Shown one piece after another: positions 47,516 through 56,899 of a DNA stretch of 64,000 nucleotides. The stretch is from Acinetobacter puyangensis (GTDB taxonomy: Bacteria; Pseudomonadota; Gammaproteobacteria; Pseudomonadales; Moraxellaceae): assembly GCF_900096995.1 (NCBI RefSeq), contig NZ_OANT01000002.1, positions 248,001-312,000 on the forward strand, in the 5' to 3' direction. A program made the position numbers and the translations under genes. Position 1 is the first letter of the stretch; each line of letters begins with the position of its first letter. Under the pieces are notes generated by a model that worked only from the letters and a program-made list of their open reading frames with translations, was not told where the DNA came from and searched no databases.

Positions 47516-47875
47516 ATGCGTATATTTTTAATTGCTTTACTTATTGCAATTTTTGCTTATGCTCTCGCTTTGGTTTTACAAAACCCGGCAGAATTGCAGG
47601 TAGATTTACTCTTTACTCAAGTGCCAGAAATGCGTCTGGGTTTATTGTTACTATTAACTATTGTATTGGGTGTGATTATTGGATTGCTACTCGGTATATT
47701 GGTATTTAAAGTTATTCAAAAAGGTTGGGAAATTAAACGTTTGCGTAAAGATATTGAGCATTTACGCAAAGAGCAAATACAAAATGCCCAAACTGCTGCT
47801 GCCGAGGCTGCCGCTGCTGCAAGGCATGAAAAAACTATTTTAGATATTCACCAAGATGATAAAAGCCCATTATAA
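47516..47875 (+). CDS. lapA: LapA-domain (DUF1049) membrane protein
   Basis: A 119-residue inner-membrane protein. Two transmembrane helices (about 1-20 and 39-61) are followed by a cytoplasmic helix with Lys/Arg/Glu heptads and an Ala run. In E. coli, LapA works with LapB in control of LpxC and lipopolysaccharide assembly. The order ihfB-lapA-pyrF is conserved, but lapB does not follow here. Its last codons and stop form part of a perfect terminator palindrome. Confidence 0.87.
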   Translation: MRIFLIALLIAIFAYALALVLQNPAELQVDLLFTQVPEMRLGLLLLLTIVLGVIIGLLLGILVFKVIQKGWEIKRLRKDIEHLRKEQIQNAQTAAAEAAAAARHEKTILDIHQDDKSPL

Positions 47876-47888
47876 TGGGCTTTTTTTT
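47861..47888 (+). terminator. Terminator embedded in the end of lapA
   Basis: Bases 47861-47884 are a 24-base perfect palindrome (arm AAAAGCCCATTA) followed by further Ts. The lapA TAA lies in the centre, so the gene and terminator overlap. A pyrF start at the ATG at 47875 would lie inside the hairpin, which argues for the later TTG. Confidence 0.9.
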
Positions 47889-47904
47889 AGACGGGAAAGT
47901 TGCG

Positions 47905-48588
47905 TTGAGTATTATTGTTGCGCTAGATGTACACAGTCAAGATCAGGCATTGGCATTGGCTGATCAACTTGATCCCAAATTATGTCGCCTTAAAGTGGGT
48001 AAAGAGCTGTTTACTTTGGCCGGGCCACAAGTATTAAAAGCATTGCATGATCGTGGTTTTGAAGTATTTCTCGACTTAAAATTTCATGATATTCCCAATA
48101 CCACAGCACAGGCTGTATTGGCTGCTGCCGATCTTGGGGTATGGATGGTGAATGTACATGCCATGGGTGGTCGTAAAATGATGACCACCTGTGCCGAGCG
48201 TTTACAGCAACACGATCATCAAACCATTTTGATTGCAGTAACTGTGTTAACCTCAATTGGCAAAGAAGATTTATTGGAATTGGGATTAGATGTTGAACCA
48301 CAGGATCATGTGCTAAGACTAGCAAAGTTGACACAGGATTGTGGGCTTGATGGGGTGGTGTGTTCTGCTCAGGAAGCACCATTACTACGTAAAGAACTCG
48401 GTTCTGAGTTTCAGCTTATTACACCAGGTATTCGACCTTTGGGCAGTAATGCCGATGATCAAAAACGTATTGTGACGCCACAACAGGCTATACAGGATGG
48501 TGCGACACATCTGGTCATTGGTCGTCCGATCACTCAGGCTCAAAATCCGCAGCAGACATTACAACAAATTTATCAGAGTATTCATTAA
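47905..48588 (+). CDS. pyrF: Orotidine-5'-phosphate decarboxylase
   Basis: Makes UMP from OMP, the last step of pyrimidine synthesis. It has 227 residues. The catalytic DLKFHD (D-x-K-x-x-D) motif is intact, followed by ITPGIRPLG and the phosphate-binding VIGRPIT. The TTG at 47905 is chosen: it gives the family N-terminus SIIVALD, has GGGAAAG upstream and lies clear of the terminator. The ATG at 47875 sits inside that hairpin. Confidence 0.93.
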   Translation: MSIIVALDVHSQDQALALADQLDPKLCRLKVGKELFTLAGPQVLKALHDRGFEVFLDLKFHDIPNTTAQAVLAAADLGVWMVNVHAMGGRKMMTTCAERLQQHDHQTILIAVTVLTSIGKEDLLELGLDVEPQDHVLRLAKLTQDCGLDGVVCSAQEAPLLRKELGSEFQLITPGIRPLGSNADDQKRIVTPQQAIQDGATHLVIGRPITQAQNPQQTLQQIYQSIH

Positions 48589-48630
48589 GTATTAAAGATA
48601 TGTTTTTCTGATTAAAAATATCATTAATCA

Positions 48631-48661
48631 ACAAAAGCCATGATTTACATGGCTTTTGTGT
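48631..48661. terminator. Bidirectional terminator between pyrF and the aldehyde dehydrogenase gene
   Basis: ACAAAAGCCATG (48631-48642) pairs perfectly with 48648-48659 across 5 bases, with T-rich sequence on either side in each direction. Confidence 0.82.
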
Positions 48662-48695
48662 TTTTAGTAGCTCAAATCTTTATTTCAAATTCCTA

Positions 48696-50129
48696 TTAGC
48701 GCCCTGCAATCGTGACAAGACGGGTATTCAGGTAGGCTTCAATGGCTTCGCTGCCACCTTCTGAACCATAGCCGGAATCATTTACACCACCGAAAGGCAA
48801 TTCTGGAACACTTAAACCAATATAGTTAATGGTCAACATTCCCGCTTCAATATCACGTCCGAGTGCCATACAGGTTGTATTACTTTCCGAATAAGCATAG
48901 GCAGCCAGACCGAATGGCAGGCGATTCGCTTCCTGAATGGCTTCTTCATAATGATCGAATGGAATACATAGAATCAATGGCCCAAATGGTTCATTACGCA
49001 TGCAGTCTGCATCCAATGGCACATCTTTTAAAATGGTCGGTTGCATAAAAAAGCCTTTGCCGTCTAATGCCTTGCCACCGAAGCAAAGTTTTGCACCTTT
49101 CGTAACCGCATTCTCAATCAGACGCTGAATATTTTTAAAACCACGCGCATGAATCATCGGACCAATGTCTGTACCTTCTTCCAATCCGTTGGCAACTTTT
49201 AATTGTTTGACCTGATCAACCAGTTTTTGGGTAAATTGCTCATACACTTCTCGTGCAATAATAAAACGCGTTGGTGCAATACAGACCTGTCCGGCATTAC
49301 GAAACTTGGCGGCAACGATTTCCTTGGCTGCCGTATCCAGATCTGCATCTTTAAAAATGAGTACTGGCGCATGACCACCGAGTTCCATGGTGACCTTTTT
49401 CATGTGTAACCCTGCCAGACTGGCCAGTTGTTTCCCCACTGGCGTAGAACCAGTAAAGGAAATCTTTTTGACTGTTGGATGAGGGATTAGATACTCGGAA
49501 ATTTCGGAAGGAACGCCATACACCAGATTGATCACACCTTTTGGTACACCAGCATCATGAAAAGCCTGAATCAGTTGCGCCGGTGAAGCAGGCGTATCTT
49601 CTGGGCCTTTGATGATGATTGAACAACCCGCAGCCAAAGCCGCAGATAATTTACGTACCACTTGATTAAGTGGGAAATTCCACGGGGTAAAGGCTGCAAC
49701 TACACCAACTGGAGATTTCACCACTAGCGATTGCACATCAATGGCACGAGGCGGCACAATACGACCATAAGCCCGTAAAGCCTCACCTGCAAACCAGTCT
49801 ATGGTGTCAGCTGCGCCCAACGTTTCTGATTTGGATTGAGCCAGTGGTTTACCTTGTTCCAGTGTCATGATTTTAGCAATAGCATCAGCACGTTCTCTTA
49901 AAATCTGTGCGGCTTGTTGCATGATTTTACTGCGTTTACTGGCAGGAGTATTTTTCCAAACATCAAAGCCTTGTGCTGCGGCATCTAGTGCCAGATCCAG
50001 ATCAGCTTTACTGGCTTTGGCAACCGATCCAATGGTACTTTCATCAGCAGGATTGATCACATCCAAAGTCGTGTGGTCTAGTGCATCTGTCCATTGTCCA
50101 TTGATATAAAGCTGTGTGTTTGGATACAT
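48696..50129 (-). CDS. gabD: NAD(P)-dependent aldehyde dehydrogenase, succinate-semialdehyde type
   Basis: Oxidises an aldehyde to a carboxylate. It has 477 residues from the ATG at 50129; an ATG at 50153 would add eight. The oxyanion Asn is in PWNFP (N151), the cofactor lysine in IIKGPEDTP, Glu249 in MELGGH, and the nucleophile C283 in NAGQVCIAPTRF. The overall pattern is that of the GabD/SSADH group. The gene stands alone without gabT or gabP, so the physiological substrate is not certain and the symbol is tentative. Confidence 0.8.
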   Translation of the reverse strand: MYPNTQLYINGQWTDALDHTTLDVINPADESTIGSVAKASKADLDLALDAAAQGFDVWKNTPASKRSKIMQQAAQILRERADAIAKIMTLEQGKPLAQSKSETLGAADTIDWFAGEALRAYGRIVPPRAIDVQSLVVKSPVGVVAAFTPWNFPLNQVVRKLSAALAAGCSIIIKGPEDTPASPAQLIQAFHDAGVPKGVINLVYGVPSEISEYLIPHPTVKKISFTGSTPVGKQLASLAGLHMKKVTMELGGHAPVLIFKDADLDTAAKEIVAAKFRNAGQVCIAPTRFIIAREVYEQFTQKLVDQVKQLKVANGLEEGTDIGPMIHARGFKNIQRLIENAVTKGAKLCFGGKALDGKGFFMQPTILKDVPLDADCMRNEPFGPLILCIPFDHYEEAIQEANRLPFGLAAYAYSESNTTCMALGRDIEAGMLTINYIGLSVPELPFGGVNDSGYGSEGGSEAIEAYLNTRLVTIAGR

Positions 50130-50266
50130 TCTCTTTCGTCCTGTAATAAGCATGAGTAATTTATCTTAATGGATTGTAAGAATTAATGAAAAGAAGGGAA
50201 TTGTTAATGTTATCTCACTTCGTGATACGATTGCTCTAATCTGGTAATTAATATCCTTTTTTCTCA

Positions 50267-50716
50267 TCATACTACATGCTTGATATCATTAAAGTAGGCA
50301 GGTTGAGGTCTGGTTAAAAGTTTATAGGTGCTTAGATATTGAAGTATCTGACCTAAATGCAGGGCAATATCTTGTTGCTGACTTTGTATTGAGTGAGTTT
50401 TTGCAAAATTGTTGCTTAATTTTCTACAATCAATCTGGTAAAGATAATATAGATTGCGATCTGTATTGATCTTAAATGGAATGTCTTGCGGATTAAATAA
50501 ATAGGCATCTATAGTATGATCAACCCATTGCTGGCTACACCATAACTGTAATAAATCACCTAGAAATAAGGGAATTTTCACAGAAAAAGGTAATTGGAGA
50601 TAGGCATCTTCCACAGCAATATAGTATTGTGTCGAGTCAAGTAAAATAGCTTGATAATTTTTTTGATAAAAATCAAAGTGATTAAAAATTTCAGACACTG
50701 ATAATGTGCTCATCAT
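50267..50716 (-). CDS. Hypothetical protein, 149 residues
   Basis: Family not recognised. No signal peptide, transmembrane segment or known motif. It is rich in Leu, Gln and Tyr and seems helical, with FDFYQKNYQAILLDS near the start. The start is one of two adjacent ATGs (50716, 50713) after CCGGAG; a TTG further upstream (50764) is less likely. It is an isolated single gene of unknown role. Confidence 0.55.
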   Translation of the reverse strand: MMSTLSVSEIFNHFDFYQKNYQAILLDSTQYYIAVEDAYLQLPFSVKIPLFLGDLLQLWCSQQWVDHTIDAYLFNPQDIPFKINTDRNLYYLYQIDCRKLSNNFAKTHSIQSQQQDIALHLGQILQYLSTYKLLTRPQPAYFNDIKHVV

Positions 50717-51170
50717 GATGCTCCGGTTTAGCCATTTTTGTGCTGGCAAGTTGGTTAAATCCACACGGTCTAATTACTTAGACATTTTTCTTATAATGAA
50801 AATAACAAGAAAAATAGCATCTTGCAAGATATGTTGAAAACAAAGAGCAAGATTTATTGCCTTGAAATATAGGTTAAAAGCTGGAAAGAATTAAACAAAT
50901 GAGCATAAACCCTAATATTTGAAGCTGCATTAAGTGATAGTGATTCCTGCCCGAATTGGTGTTATGTTAGAAAAATCTGCTCATGCTGATATTGGGCGAA
51001 GACAATACAAATTTATGCAACAACATGAGGCTGGCAAGCGATGATAACTTCTAAAAAATGTAAGCGATTTAGCAAATTTTGCCTGTTTAGCATAACTGAT
51101 TGGAAATGTTGTAATTTTAGTATTGATCTTTAAATACTCATCTAAAATATGAAATTCATTGGAAATGATT
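50717..51170. other. 454-bp intergenic region with a 36-codon open frame
   Basis: The stretch holds one short frame on the plus strand (50934-51044, GTG start, TGA stop). The peptide includes IPARIGVMLEKSAHADIGRR, which I do not recognise. It has no ribosome site, so it may be a remnant of a decayed gene. The rest is AT-rich, without repeats or clear operators. Confidence 0.35.
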
Positions 51171-51713
51171 ATGCGCGTTATTTTACCGGTTGCACAACGT
51201 GGCGAGCAGATTTTAACGCTACAAGCAGCGCCTGTGGCTCAGGCTGAATTAAATAGCCAATGGCTTAAACAACTGGCAAGTGCAATGCTGAATACCATGC
51301 TTGAGCGTAATGGTGTAGGTATTGCTGCGCCGCAGGTCTATGTATCCAAACGTGTGATTATCGTTGCCTCAAGGCCAAACCCCCGTTATCCGGAAGCACC
51401 GGAGATGGCCGCGATTGTGATGATCAATCCGGAAATTATTGAGCATTCCACAGAAACCTGTATGGGAGAAGAAGGTTGTCTGAGTGTTGCAGATTTACGC
51501 CGGCAAGTTGAACGGGCACAAGCTGTAACTGTGCGTTATTTGACGCTAGAAGGTGAAGTGGTACAACGCAGTTTTGAAGGTTTTCCGGCAAGAATTGTGC
51601 AACATGAGGTGGATCATCTGAACGGAATTTTATTTGTAGAACGTACAACGACTTTGCAAGACCAATTAATCCCTATTGATCCGTCAAAATTAGCCCTTAG
51701 TCATCAAAGATGA
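51171..51713 (+). CDS. def: Peptide deformylase, second type
   Basis: Removes the formyl group from nascent proteins. It has 180 residues. The three motifs are GVGIAAPQ (48-55), EGCLS (101-105, metal Cys103) and QHEVDH (metal His, catalytic Glu, 144-149). It does not lie next to fmt, and its long loop (SRPNPRYPEAPEMAA) differs from the housekeeping enzyme, so it is likely the additional copy. The ATG at 51171 is chosen because the family starts at RVILPV; in-frame TTG/ATG codons precede it. Confidence 0.9.
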   Translation: MRVILPVAQRGEQILTLQAAPVAQAELNSQWLKQLASAMLNTMLERNGVGIAAPQVYVSKRVIIVASRPNPRYPEAPEMAAIVMINPEIIEHSTETCMGEEGCLSVADLRRQVERAQAVTVRYLTLEGEVVQRSFEGFPARIVQHEVDHLNGILFVERTTTLQDQLIPIDPSKLALSHQR

Positions 51714-51726
51714 TTGATAGGATGTG

Positions 51727-51776
51727 AACAAAGATGCGACTGACAAGCCATAATTTGTCGCTTTGTTTTATTTTTA
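51727..51776 (+). terminator. Possible terminator of def
   Basis: ACAAAG and GCGAC pair with GTCGC and CTTTGT, with a bulge and a long loop, followed by a T-rich run. The irregular stem makes this a weak call. Confidence 0.4.
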
Positions 51777-51839
51777 GCGGACATTTCATTCACTAAAATG
51801 GAAAAAAACAGTATGCTAGCACTTGGAAAAGGAGCATAC

Positions 51840-54029
51840 ATGTATCAAGTACTTGCGAGAAAATATCGTCCACGTAATTTTAGTCAGTTAGTGGGTCAAA
51901 CCCATGTTGCCAAGGCGTTAAGCAGTGCACTGGCGAATAGACGTTTACACCATGCCTATTTGTTTACAGGGACGCGTGGTGTTGGTAAAACCACGATCGC
52001 ACGTATTCTCGCCAAATGTTTAAACTGTGAAACCGGGGTAACAGCAACCCCATGTGAGCAGTGTTCTGTCTGTAAAGCGGTGAATGAAGGGCGTTTTATC
52101 GATTTGATCGAGATTGATGCAGCTTCCCGTACCCGTGTCGAAGATACACGGGAATTACTGGATAATGTACCGTATGCACCGACGCAGGGGCGTTATAAAG
52201 TCTATTTGATCGATGAAGTGCATATGCTGTCAACGCATAGCTTTAATGCATTGTTAAAAACGCTGGAAGAACCCCCTGAACATGTAAAATTCTTATTTGC
52301 GACGACTGATCCACAAAAATTACCGATTACCGTGATTTCCCGTTGTTTACAATTTACCCTGCGTCCTTTGGCAAAAGATGAAATTTTTCATCATCTTGAC
52401 CAAATTCTGGAAACTGAAGAGATTGTGCATCAACCGGAGGCTTTATGGCAACTGGCGGAATCTGCGCAAGGCTCATTGCGTGATGCGCTGTCTTTGACTG
52501 ATCAGGCGATTGCTTATGGTCAGGGACAAGTACTGAAAAATGATGTCAAGGAAATGCTGGGGCTGATTGATAAGAGCCTGATTTTTGATTTGTTGATCGC
52601 AATTCATCAGGACAATCGGGCACTTGTGGCTAGTCTGATTCAGGATATGCGGCAACAAGCGATTGATGTCATGCATGTGTTAGAGCAGTTGATTAGCACC
52701 TTACATGAAGTGGCGATTATTCAGTGTCTAGGGCAATCTGGCGAACAAACGCAAATTGAAGAAGAGCAGCGTAAAGCACAACTTGCCCAAGTGATCAATT
52801 CGCAGGATGTACAACTTTATTACCAGATTGCCATTCAGGGGCGTGCCGATTTGGCATTGGCCCTAACACCGGAACAAGGTTTTGAAATGTGTATGATGCG
52901 CTTGCTGGCATTTCGACCAGTGGCGAGTGGCGAGGTGATTGAACAGCCCGTCGCAATTCCGCAGTCTACGGTATCACAGCTAAATACAACACAAGAGTTA
53001 CAATCACCACAAGATGCGCAAGCAAACCAAGATACTCAATCGATATCGCAGTCAACTGCTGGGCACACTTCCGTATCTTCAACATCTATGCAACCCTCTC
53101 TAGATGAAGCTAAAAATGCACAGGTTGCGTCTTCTGATTCAGATTTGCAAATACCATCTGCTCCACTAGCGGAATCACATGAAATACCAGATCAACAGGT
53201 GGATATTCTGCCATCTGAATCGATACAGTTGACTGATCAATCCTATGCTGTTTCAGAGCCAATGGATGTCCGGCAACAAACTAATCTCTTGGAACAAACA
53301 CCAGAACATCAACAGACTGAACAAGATGAAAATATTGCGCTGGATTCCAGCATGGCTGATCAGGTTGGCACAAATATGTCTGTGTCACAGGACGATGCAG
53401 TAGAGATTGAACAATTATCAGATGATTCACAGCATACGTTGTTAGCGCAAAATGTTTTACCGTCATCTTCTGAATCGGATGCTACAGTAACGAGAGAACA
53501 CAAGGTAGTACAACAAGCCCAGCAAATATTACCTGATGATCAAGGATCGCAGGTCGAAACTTTATCTCCTGAAAACGCTATTGGTCTGGATCAAACAATT
53601 GATAATATTGATCCTAGAGATTTATTGCAGCCTCAACCGCAAGATTTAACGGGGGAATGGACCGTAGAAAAATGGGATTACTGGTTGCGGCAATCTGCGC
53701 TTTCTCCCGCAGTTAAGGAGCTGGCGCAGCATGCAGCAATGGACGGCCATATTGAAGGGGCATGCCAACTGACCATTGATCCAAGTTATCAACGAATTTT
53801 TGAGGCTTTTGTCGAAAATATCAAAGTTCAGTTAAGTGAATTAAACCAAAACCTGAATTTGCAGGTGGTCTATCAGACTATTGAGCAAAATACACCTTTG
53901 CATTTGCAGCAGTTACGCAAACAGCGCGCCTATACGTTGGCAGAAAAGCAAATTTTATCGCATCCGGTTGTTGCTGATCTGGTCAATGCATTTTCTGCCG
54001 ATGTTGTGGATTTAAAATTTAAAAGCTGA
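51840..54029 (+). CDS. dnaX: DNA polymerase III subunits gamma/tau
   Basis: Clamp-loader ATPase. It has 729 residues from the ATG at 51840, with AAGGAG 5 bases upstream. Walker A is GTRGVGKTT (44-52), the zinc site C63, C72, C75, C78, the DEVH box 125-128, and the VISRC sensor follows. The conserved AAA part ends near residue 360. A low-complexity Gln/Asp/Ser linker of over 200 residues follows, then the tau C-terminal domain (from about 610). No A-AAA-AAG slippery heptamer is visible near the domain end, so a short gamma form may not be made by frameshifting as in E. coli. Confidence 0.95.
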   Translation: MYQVLARKYRPRNFSQLVGQTHVAKALSSALANRRLHHAYLFTGTRGVGKTTIARILAKCLNCETGVTATPCEQCSVCKAVNEGRFIDLIEIDAASRTRVEDTRELLDNVPYAPTQGRYKVYLIDEVHMLSTHSFNALLKTLEEPPEHVKFLFATTDPQKLPITVISRCLQFTLRPLAKDEIFHHLDQILETEEIVHQPEALWQLAESAQGSLRDALSLTDQAIAYGQGQVLKNDVKEMLGLIDKSLIFDLLIAIHQDNRALVASLIQDMRQQAIDVMHVLEQLISTLHEVAIIQCLGQSGEQTQIEEEQRKAQLAQVINSQDVQLYYQIAIQGRADLALALTPEQGFEMCMMRLLAFRPVASGEVIEQPVAIPQSTVSQLNTTQELQSPQDAQANQDTQSISQSTAGHTSVSSTSMQPSLDEAKNAQVASSDSDLQIPSAPLAESHEIPDQQVDILPSESIQLTDQSYAVSEPMDVRQQTNLLEQTPEHQQTEQDENIALDSSMADQVGTNMSVSQDDAVEIEQLSDDSQHTLLAQNVLPSSSESDATVTREHKVVQQAQQILPDDQGSQVETLSPENAIGLDQTIDNIDPRDLLQPQPQDLTGEWTVEKWDYWLRQSALSPAVKELAQHAAMDGHIEGACQLTIDPSYQRIFEAFVENIKVQLSELNQNLNLQVVYQTIEQNTPLHLQQLRKQRAYTLAEKQILSHPVVADLVNAFSADVVDLKFKS

Positions 54030-54092
54030 TTTGGTATGTTGCCATCATATGGTAATTTTATGAATATATGGATTGGGAAAATTTTTTAGCAC

Positions 54093-54608
54093 ATGTCACA
54101 ATCATCTGTACCGTATAAAGTTTTGTGTGTTTGTCTGGGAAATATCTGTCGATCGCCGACAGCGGAAGTTGTTTTACAGCAACATATTGACAAGGCCGGG
54201 CTAAATATTATGGTCGATTCTGCCGGAACCAGTAATTACCACCCCAATCAGCCACCTGATGCAAGAAGTCAAAAATATGCCAGAGAGCAGGGCTATGATT
54301 TAAGTCATTTACGTGCTAGACAGATTCAAGCGCAAGATTTCGAACAGTTTGATTTAATTCTGGCTATGGACCATGAAAATCTGGGCAATATAGAATTATT
54401 GATGCGACAATCCGACAAGACATTAAAACAGGGTTCGGTTCGCGCCCATCTGGCATTGATGAGTCAACATGATTTGGACTTTCCACAGCAAGCCATACCT
54501 GATCCTTATTATGGTGATGCCAAGGACTTTGAACGTGTCATTCGCCAGTGTGAATCTAGCAGTCAGGCATGGATTCGTTACTGGCAAAAGTATGATTTTA
54601 AAGCATAA
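54093..54608 (+). CDS. Low-molecular-weight protein tyrosine phosphatase
   Basis: A 171-residue cytoplasmic phosphatase. The P-loop CLGNICRS gives nucleophile C14 and R20, and IPDPYYGD supplies the catalytic Asp. Unlike Wzb-type enzymes, it is not beside a capsule kinase. It precedes murB by 95 bases. The substrate is unknown. Confidence 0.88.
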   Translation: MSQSSVPYKVLCVCLGNICRSPTAEVVLQQHIDKAGLNIMVDSAGTSNYHPNQPPDARSQKYAREQGYDLSHLRARQIQAQDFEQFDLILAMDHENLGNIELLMRQSDKTLKQGSVRAHLALMSQHDLDFPQQAIPDPYYGDAKDFERVIRQCESSSQAWIRYWQKYDFKA

Positions 54609-54703
54609 TGATTTAAAAAATGGTTTTCAATAATCATTTTTTTAGATAAGACTGGTCCTCTTTAGAACCTTATCTCGAATAATATTTTACAGTTGGAATA
54701 TCA

Positions 54704-55747
54704 GTGATTTCAGTACAGCATAATTTTGATTTAACAGCATTTAATACCCTTGCCCTAAAAAGCCAATGTAGTGATTATGTGGCGTTAACTGATCATCATG
54801 ATCTTGAACAAGCCATTGATTATGCTAGAGCGCATCAGCTTAATATTTTTGTATTGTCAGGTGGCAGTAATTTATTATTGCCTGAAAAATTTCGGGCTTT
54901 AACCATTCATATCCTCACGCAGGGCAAAGAAATTCTGTCTGAAAATGATGATGAGGTGGTGATTAAGGTACAGGCAGGTGAAATCTGGCATGATTTTGTT
55001 TGTGATTGCTGTGCTAAGGGCTATCATGGACTGGAAAATCTAGCTTTGATTCCTGGACGAGTCGGTGCAGCGCCTATTCAGAATATTGGTGCTTACGGTG
55101 TGGAAGCTGGTGAATTTATAGAAACCATTTGGGCTTATGATTTAAAACAAGACCAACATATTGAATTTAAAGCAGCACAATGTGATTTTGGCTATCGTGA
55201 CAGTATCTTTAAACAGCAGGCAGGGCGTTACATTATTTATGCTGTGAGTTTTAAACTATTCAAGCATGCGCAGTTACAATTAAAATATGCTGATGTGGCA
55301 CAGCAGGTAGGTGATGAGGCAACGCCAGAAAAATTACTGCAAACTATTATCCATATTCGTCGGCAAAAATTACCCCAACCAGAACACTTTCCCAATGTTG
55401 GCAGTTTTTTTAAAAATCCTGTGCTTGCCGCCCAACAATTTTCTGATTTGATTGAACATTATCCCCGTGTCCCGCATTATCCGCAAAATAATGATATGCA
55501 AAAAGTTGCCGCAGGTTGGTTGATTGATCAAGCCGGTTGGAAAGGAAAAAGACTCGGTGATGTGGGCATGTTTGAACGGCAGGCCTTGGTGCTGGTCAAT
55601 TATGGTCAGGCGAGTTTGCAAGATGTTCAGCGTACTTATGAACAAATTCAAACAGATATATATCAAAAATTTGCTATTCGTTTAGAACCTGAGCCTGTAT
55701 TATTAAATGAATCAGGGGAAATTTCCCCTCATGTTTCCGCATGCTAA
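54704..55747 (+). CDS. murB: UDP-N-acetylenolpyruvoylglucosamine reductase
   Basis: FAD/NADPH enzyme of peptidoglycan precursor synthesis. It has 347 residues, type I. The flavin motifs FVLSGGSNLLLP and LIPGRVGAAPIQNIGAYG, the proton-donor Ser in GSFFKNP and the final EPEPVLL are present. The start is GTG with GGAA upstream. Confidence 0.95.
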   Translation: MISVQHNFDLTAFNTLALKSQCSDYVALTDHHDLEQAIDYARAHQLNIFVLSGGSNLLLPEKFRALTIHILTQGKEILSENDDEVVIKVQAGEIWHDFVCDCCAKGYHGLENLALIPGRVGAAPIQNIGAYGVEAGEFIETIWAYDLKQDQHIEFKAAQCDFGYRDSIFKQQAGRYIIYAVSFKLFKHAQLQLKYADVAQQVGDEATPEKLLQTIIHIRRQKLPQPEHFPNVGSFFKNPVLAAQQFSDLIEHYPRVPHYPQNNDMQKVAAGWLIDQAGWKGKRLGDVGMFERQALVLVNYGQASLQDVQRTYEQIQTDIYQKFAIRLEPEPVLLNESGEISPHVSAC

Positions 55748-55777
55748 TCTTTATACTGGGATAAAAAGGTCGCAAAT

Positions 55778-56896
55778 ATGGCAGAAAAAGCTCACGCAAT
55801 AGTTCGTTTATTACGTTGGCTCATTGCGCTTATTTTTCTTGCGGCAGTGTTGACGGTTTTTGTCTATTCGCCATTTTATGCCAAAACGATTCTGTGGGTA
55901 CTTAATCATGCCGTCAATGTTCAGGTCGATCCGATTGCTGCACAAAGTCAGAAAACTGGTCGTTTAAGTCTGGAAAGTAATCTGGAACCCGGTTCGCCTG
56001 AATGGGTGGCTAGACGGGCATATTTGTATGAAGTCAATCAATCCTTACAAGATGGTCATGCTGAAAATTTTATAGAATTACAACAGCGTTATGAAATGCT
56101 ACAACAAATGATTGCTGAGCAAAAGCTGGAAGAGGCGACGCCAGAATTAAAACTGGAGGCGCAAGCACAAGATTCTGATGAAAATAGTTCTGATGAAAAC
56201 AGTAATGAGGAAGAGCCACCAGCCATCGACTTTATGCAGCAGTTTCAGCAGGATGAAAATGAACCACTGTTTCAGCAATATCGGGAATTTTTAACCAAGA
56301 ATGAAAATCTGACACATATTACAAATTTACACGGTAATAATGTGCAAGAAAAGTTTGAATCGCCTTATGTGCTACAACGGCCGGCTTACCAGCCACATGC
56401 GATTGTTATTTTAGGCGGTGGATTAACTATCGGCAAAGATAAACACGATATTGTACCGAATCTTTATACGGTCAAACGTCTGGAACAGGCAGTACAGATT
56501 TATAACTCGCATCATTTGCCGATTTTACTCAGTGGTGTGGAAGCCCCGTATATGCAAAAATGGCTGGATCAGCATCATATTCAGGCACAATTCCTAGAAA
56601 ATCGTAGTATGAATACCTGTGAGAATACACGATTCAGTTCTTTGTTATTACAAAAGCAAGGTGGGGCGCCAACGGTATTTTTGATCACCGATGCTTATCA
56701 TATGCCGCGATCACGTGAGTTATTTGCAAAAAATGGTATTCGTACCATTCCGGTTGTTTCTCCTTTACCCAATGCTTTAACCCCATGGCAGCCCAGCCGA
56801 CAAAACTGGATGCATAGCCGCCGTGCCAATTATGAACTGTTGGCTTTGATTTATAATAAGTTACTTGGCGAACGTAATTGTCGGGAGATTCCTTAA
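55778..56896 (+). CDS. DUF218 (YdcF/ElyC/SanA-type) envelope protein
   Basis: A 372-residue protein with an N-terminal transmembrane helix (about 13-33), an acidic Glu/Gln/Asp-rich insert (about 105-165, with SDENSSDENSNEEEPP), and a C-terminal DUF218 domain (AIVILGGGLT, TDAYHMPRSRELFAKNG). ElyC and SanA affect envelope integrity and peptidoglycan under cold or antibiotic stress. The insert makes it longer than usual (about 220-260). Confidence 0.78.
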   Translation: MAEKAHAIVRLLRWLIALIFLAAVLTVFVYSPFYAKTILWVLNHAVNVQVDPIAAQSQKTGRLSLESNLEPGSPEWVARRAYLYEVNQSLQDGHAENFIELQQRYEMLQQMIAEQKLEEATPELKLEAQAQDSDENSSDENSNEEEPPAIDFMQQFQQDENEPLFQQYREFLTKNENLTHITNLHGNNVQEKFESPYVLQRPAYQPHAIVILGGGLTIGKDKHDIVPNLYTVKRLEQAVQIYNSHHLPILLSGVEAPYMQKWLDQHHIQAQFLENRSMNTCENTRFSSLLLQKQGGAPTVFLITDAYHMPRSRELFAKNGIRTIPVVSPLPNALTPWQPSRQNWMHSRRANYELLALIYNKLLGERNCREIP

Positions 56897-56899
56897 GTT

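Noticed and set aside
50934..51044. 36-codon GTG frame in the gap before def
   Set aside because: No ribosome site, no recognisable family and no support beyond being open; reported only as part of the intergenic entry.
54609..54703. AT-only hairpin between the phosphatase gene and murB
   Set aside because: The AAAAATG/CATTTTT stem has almost no GC pairs and is too weak to call a terminator.
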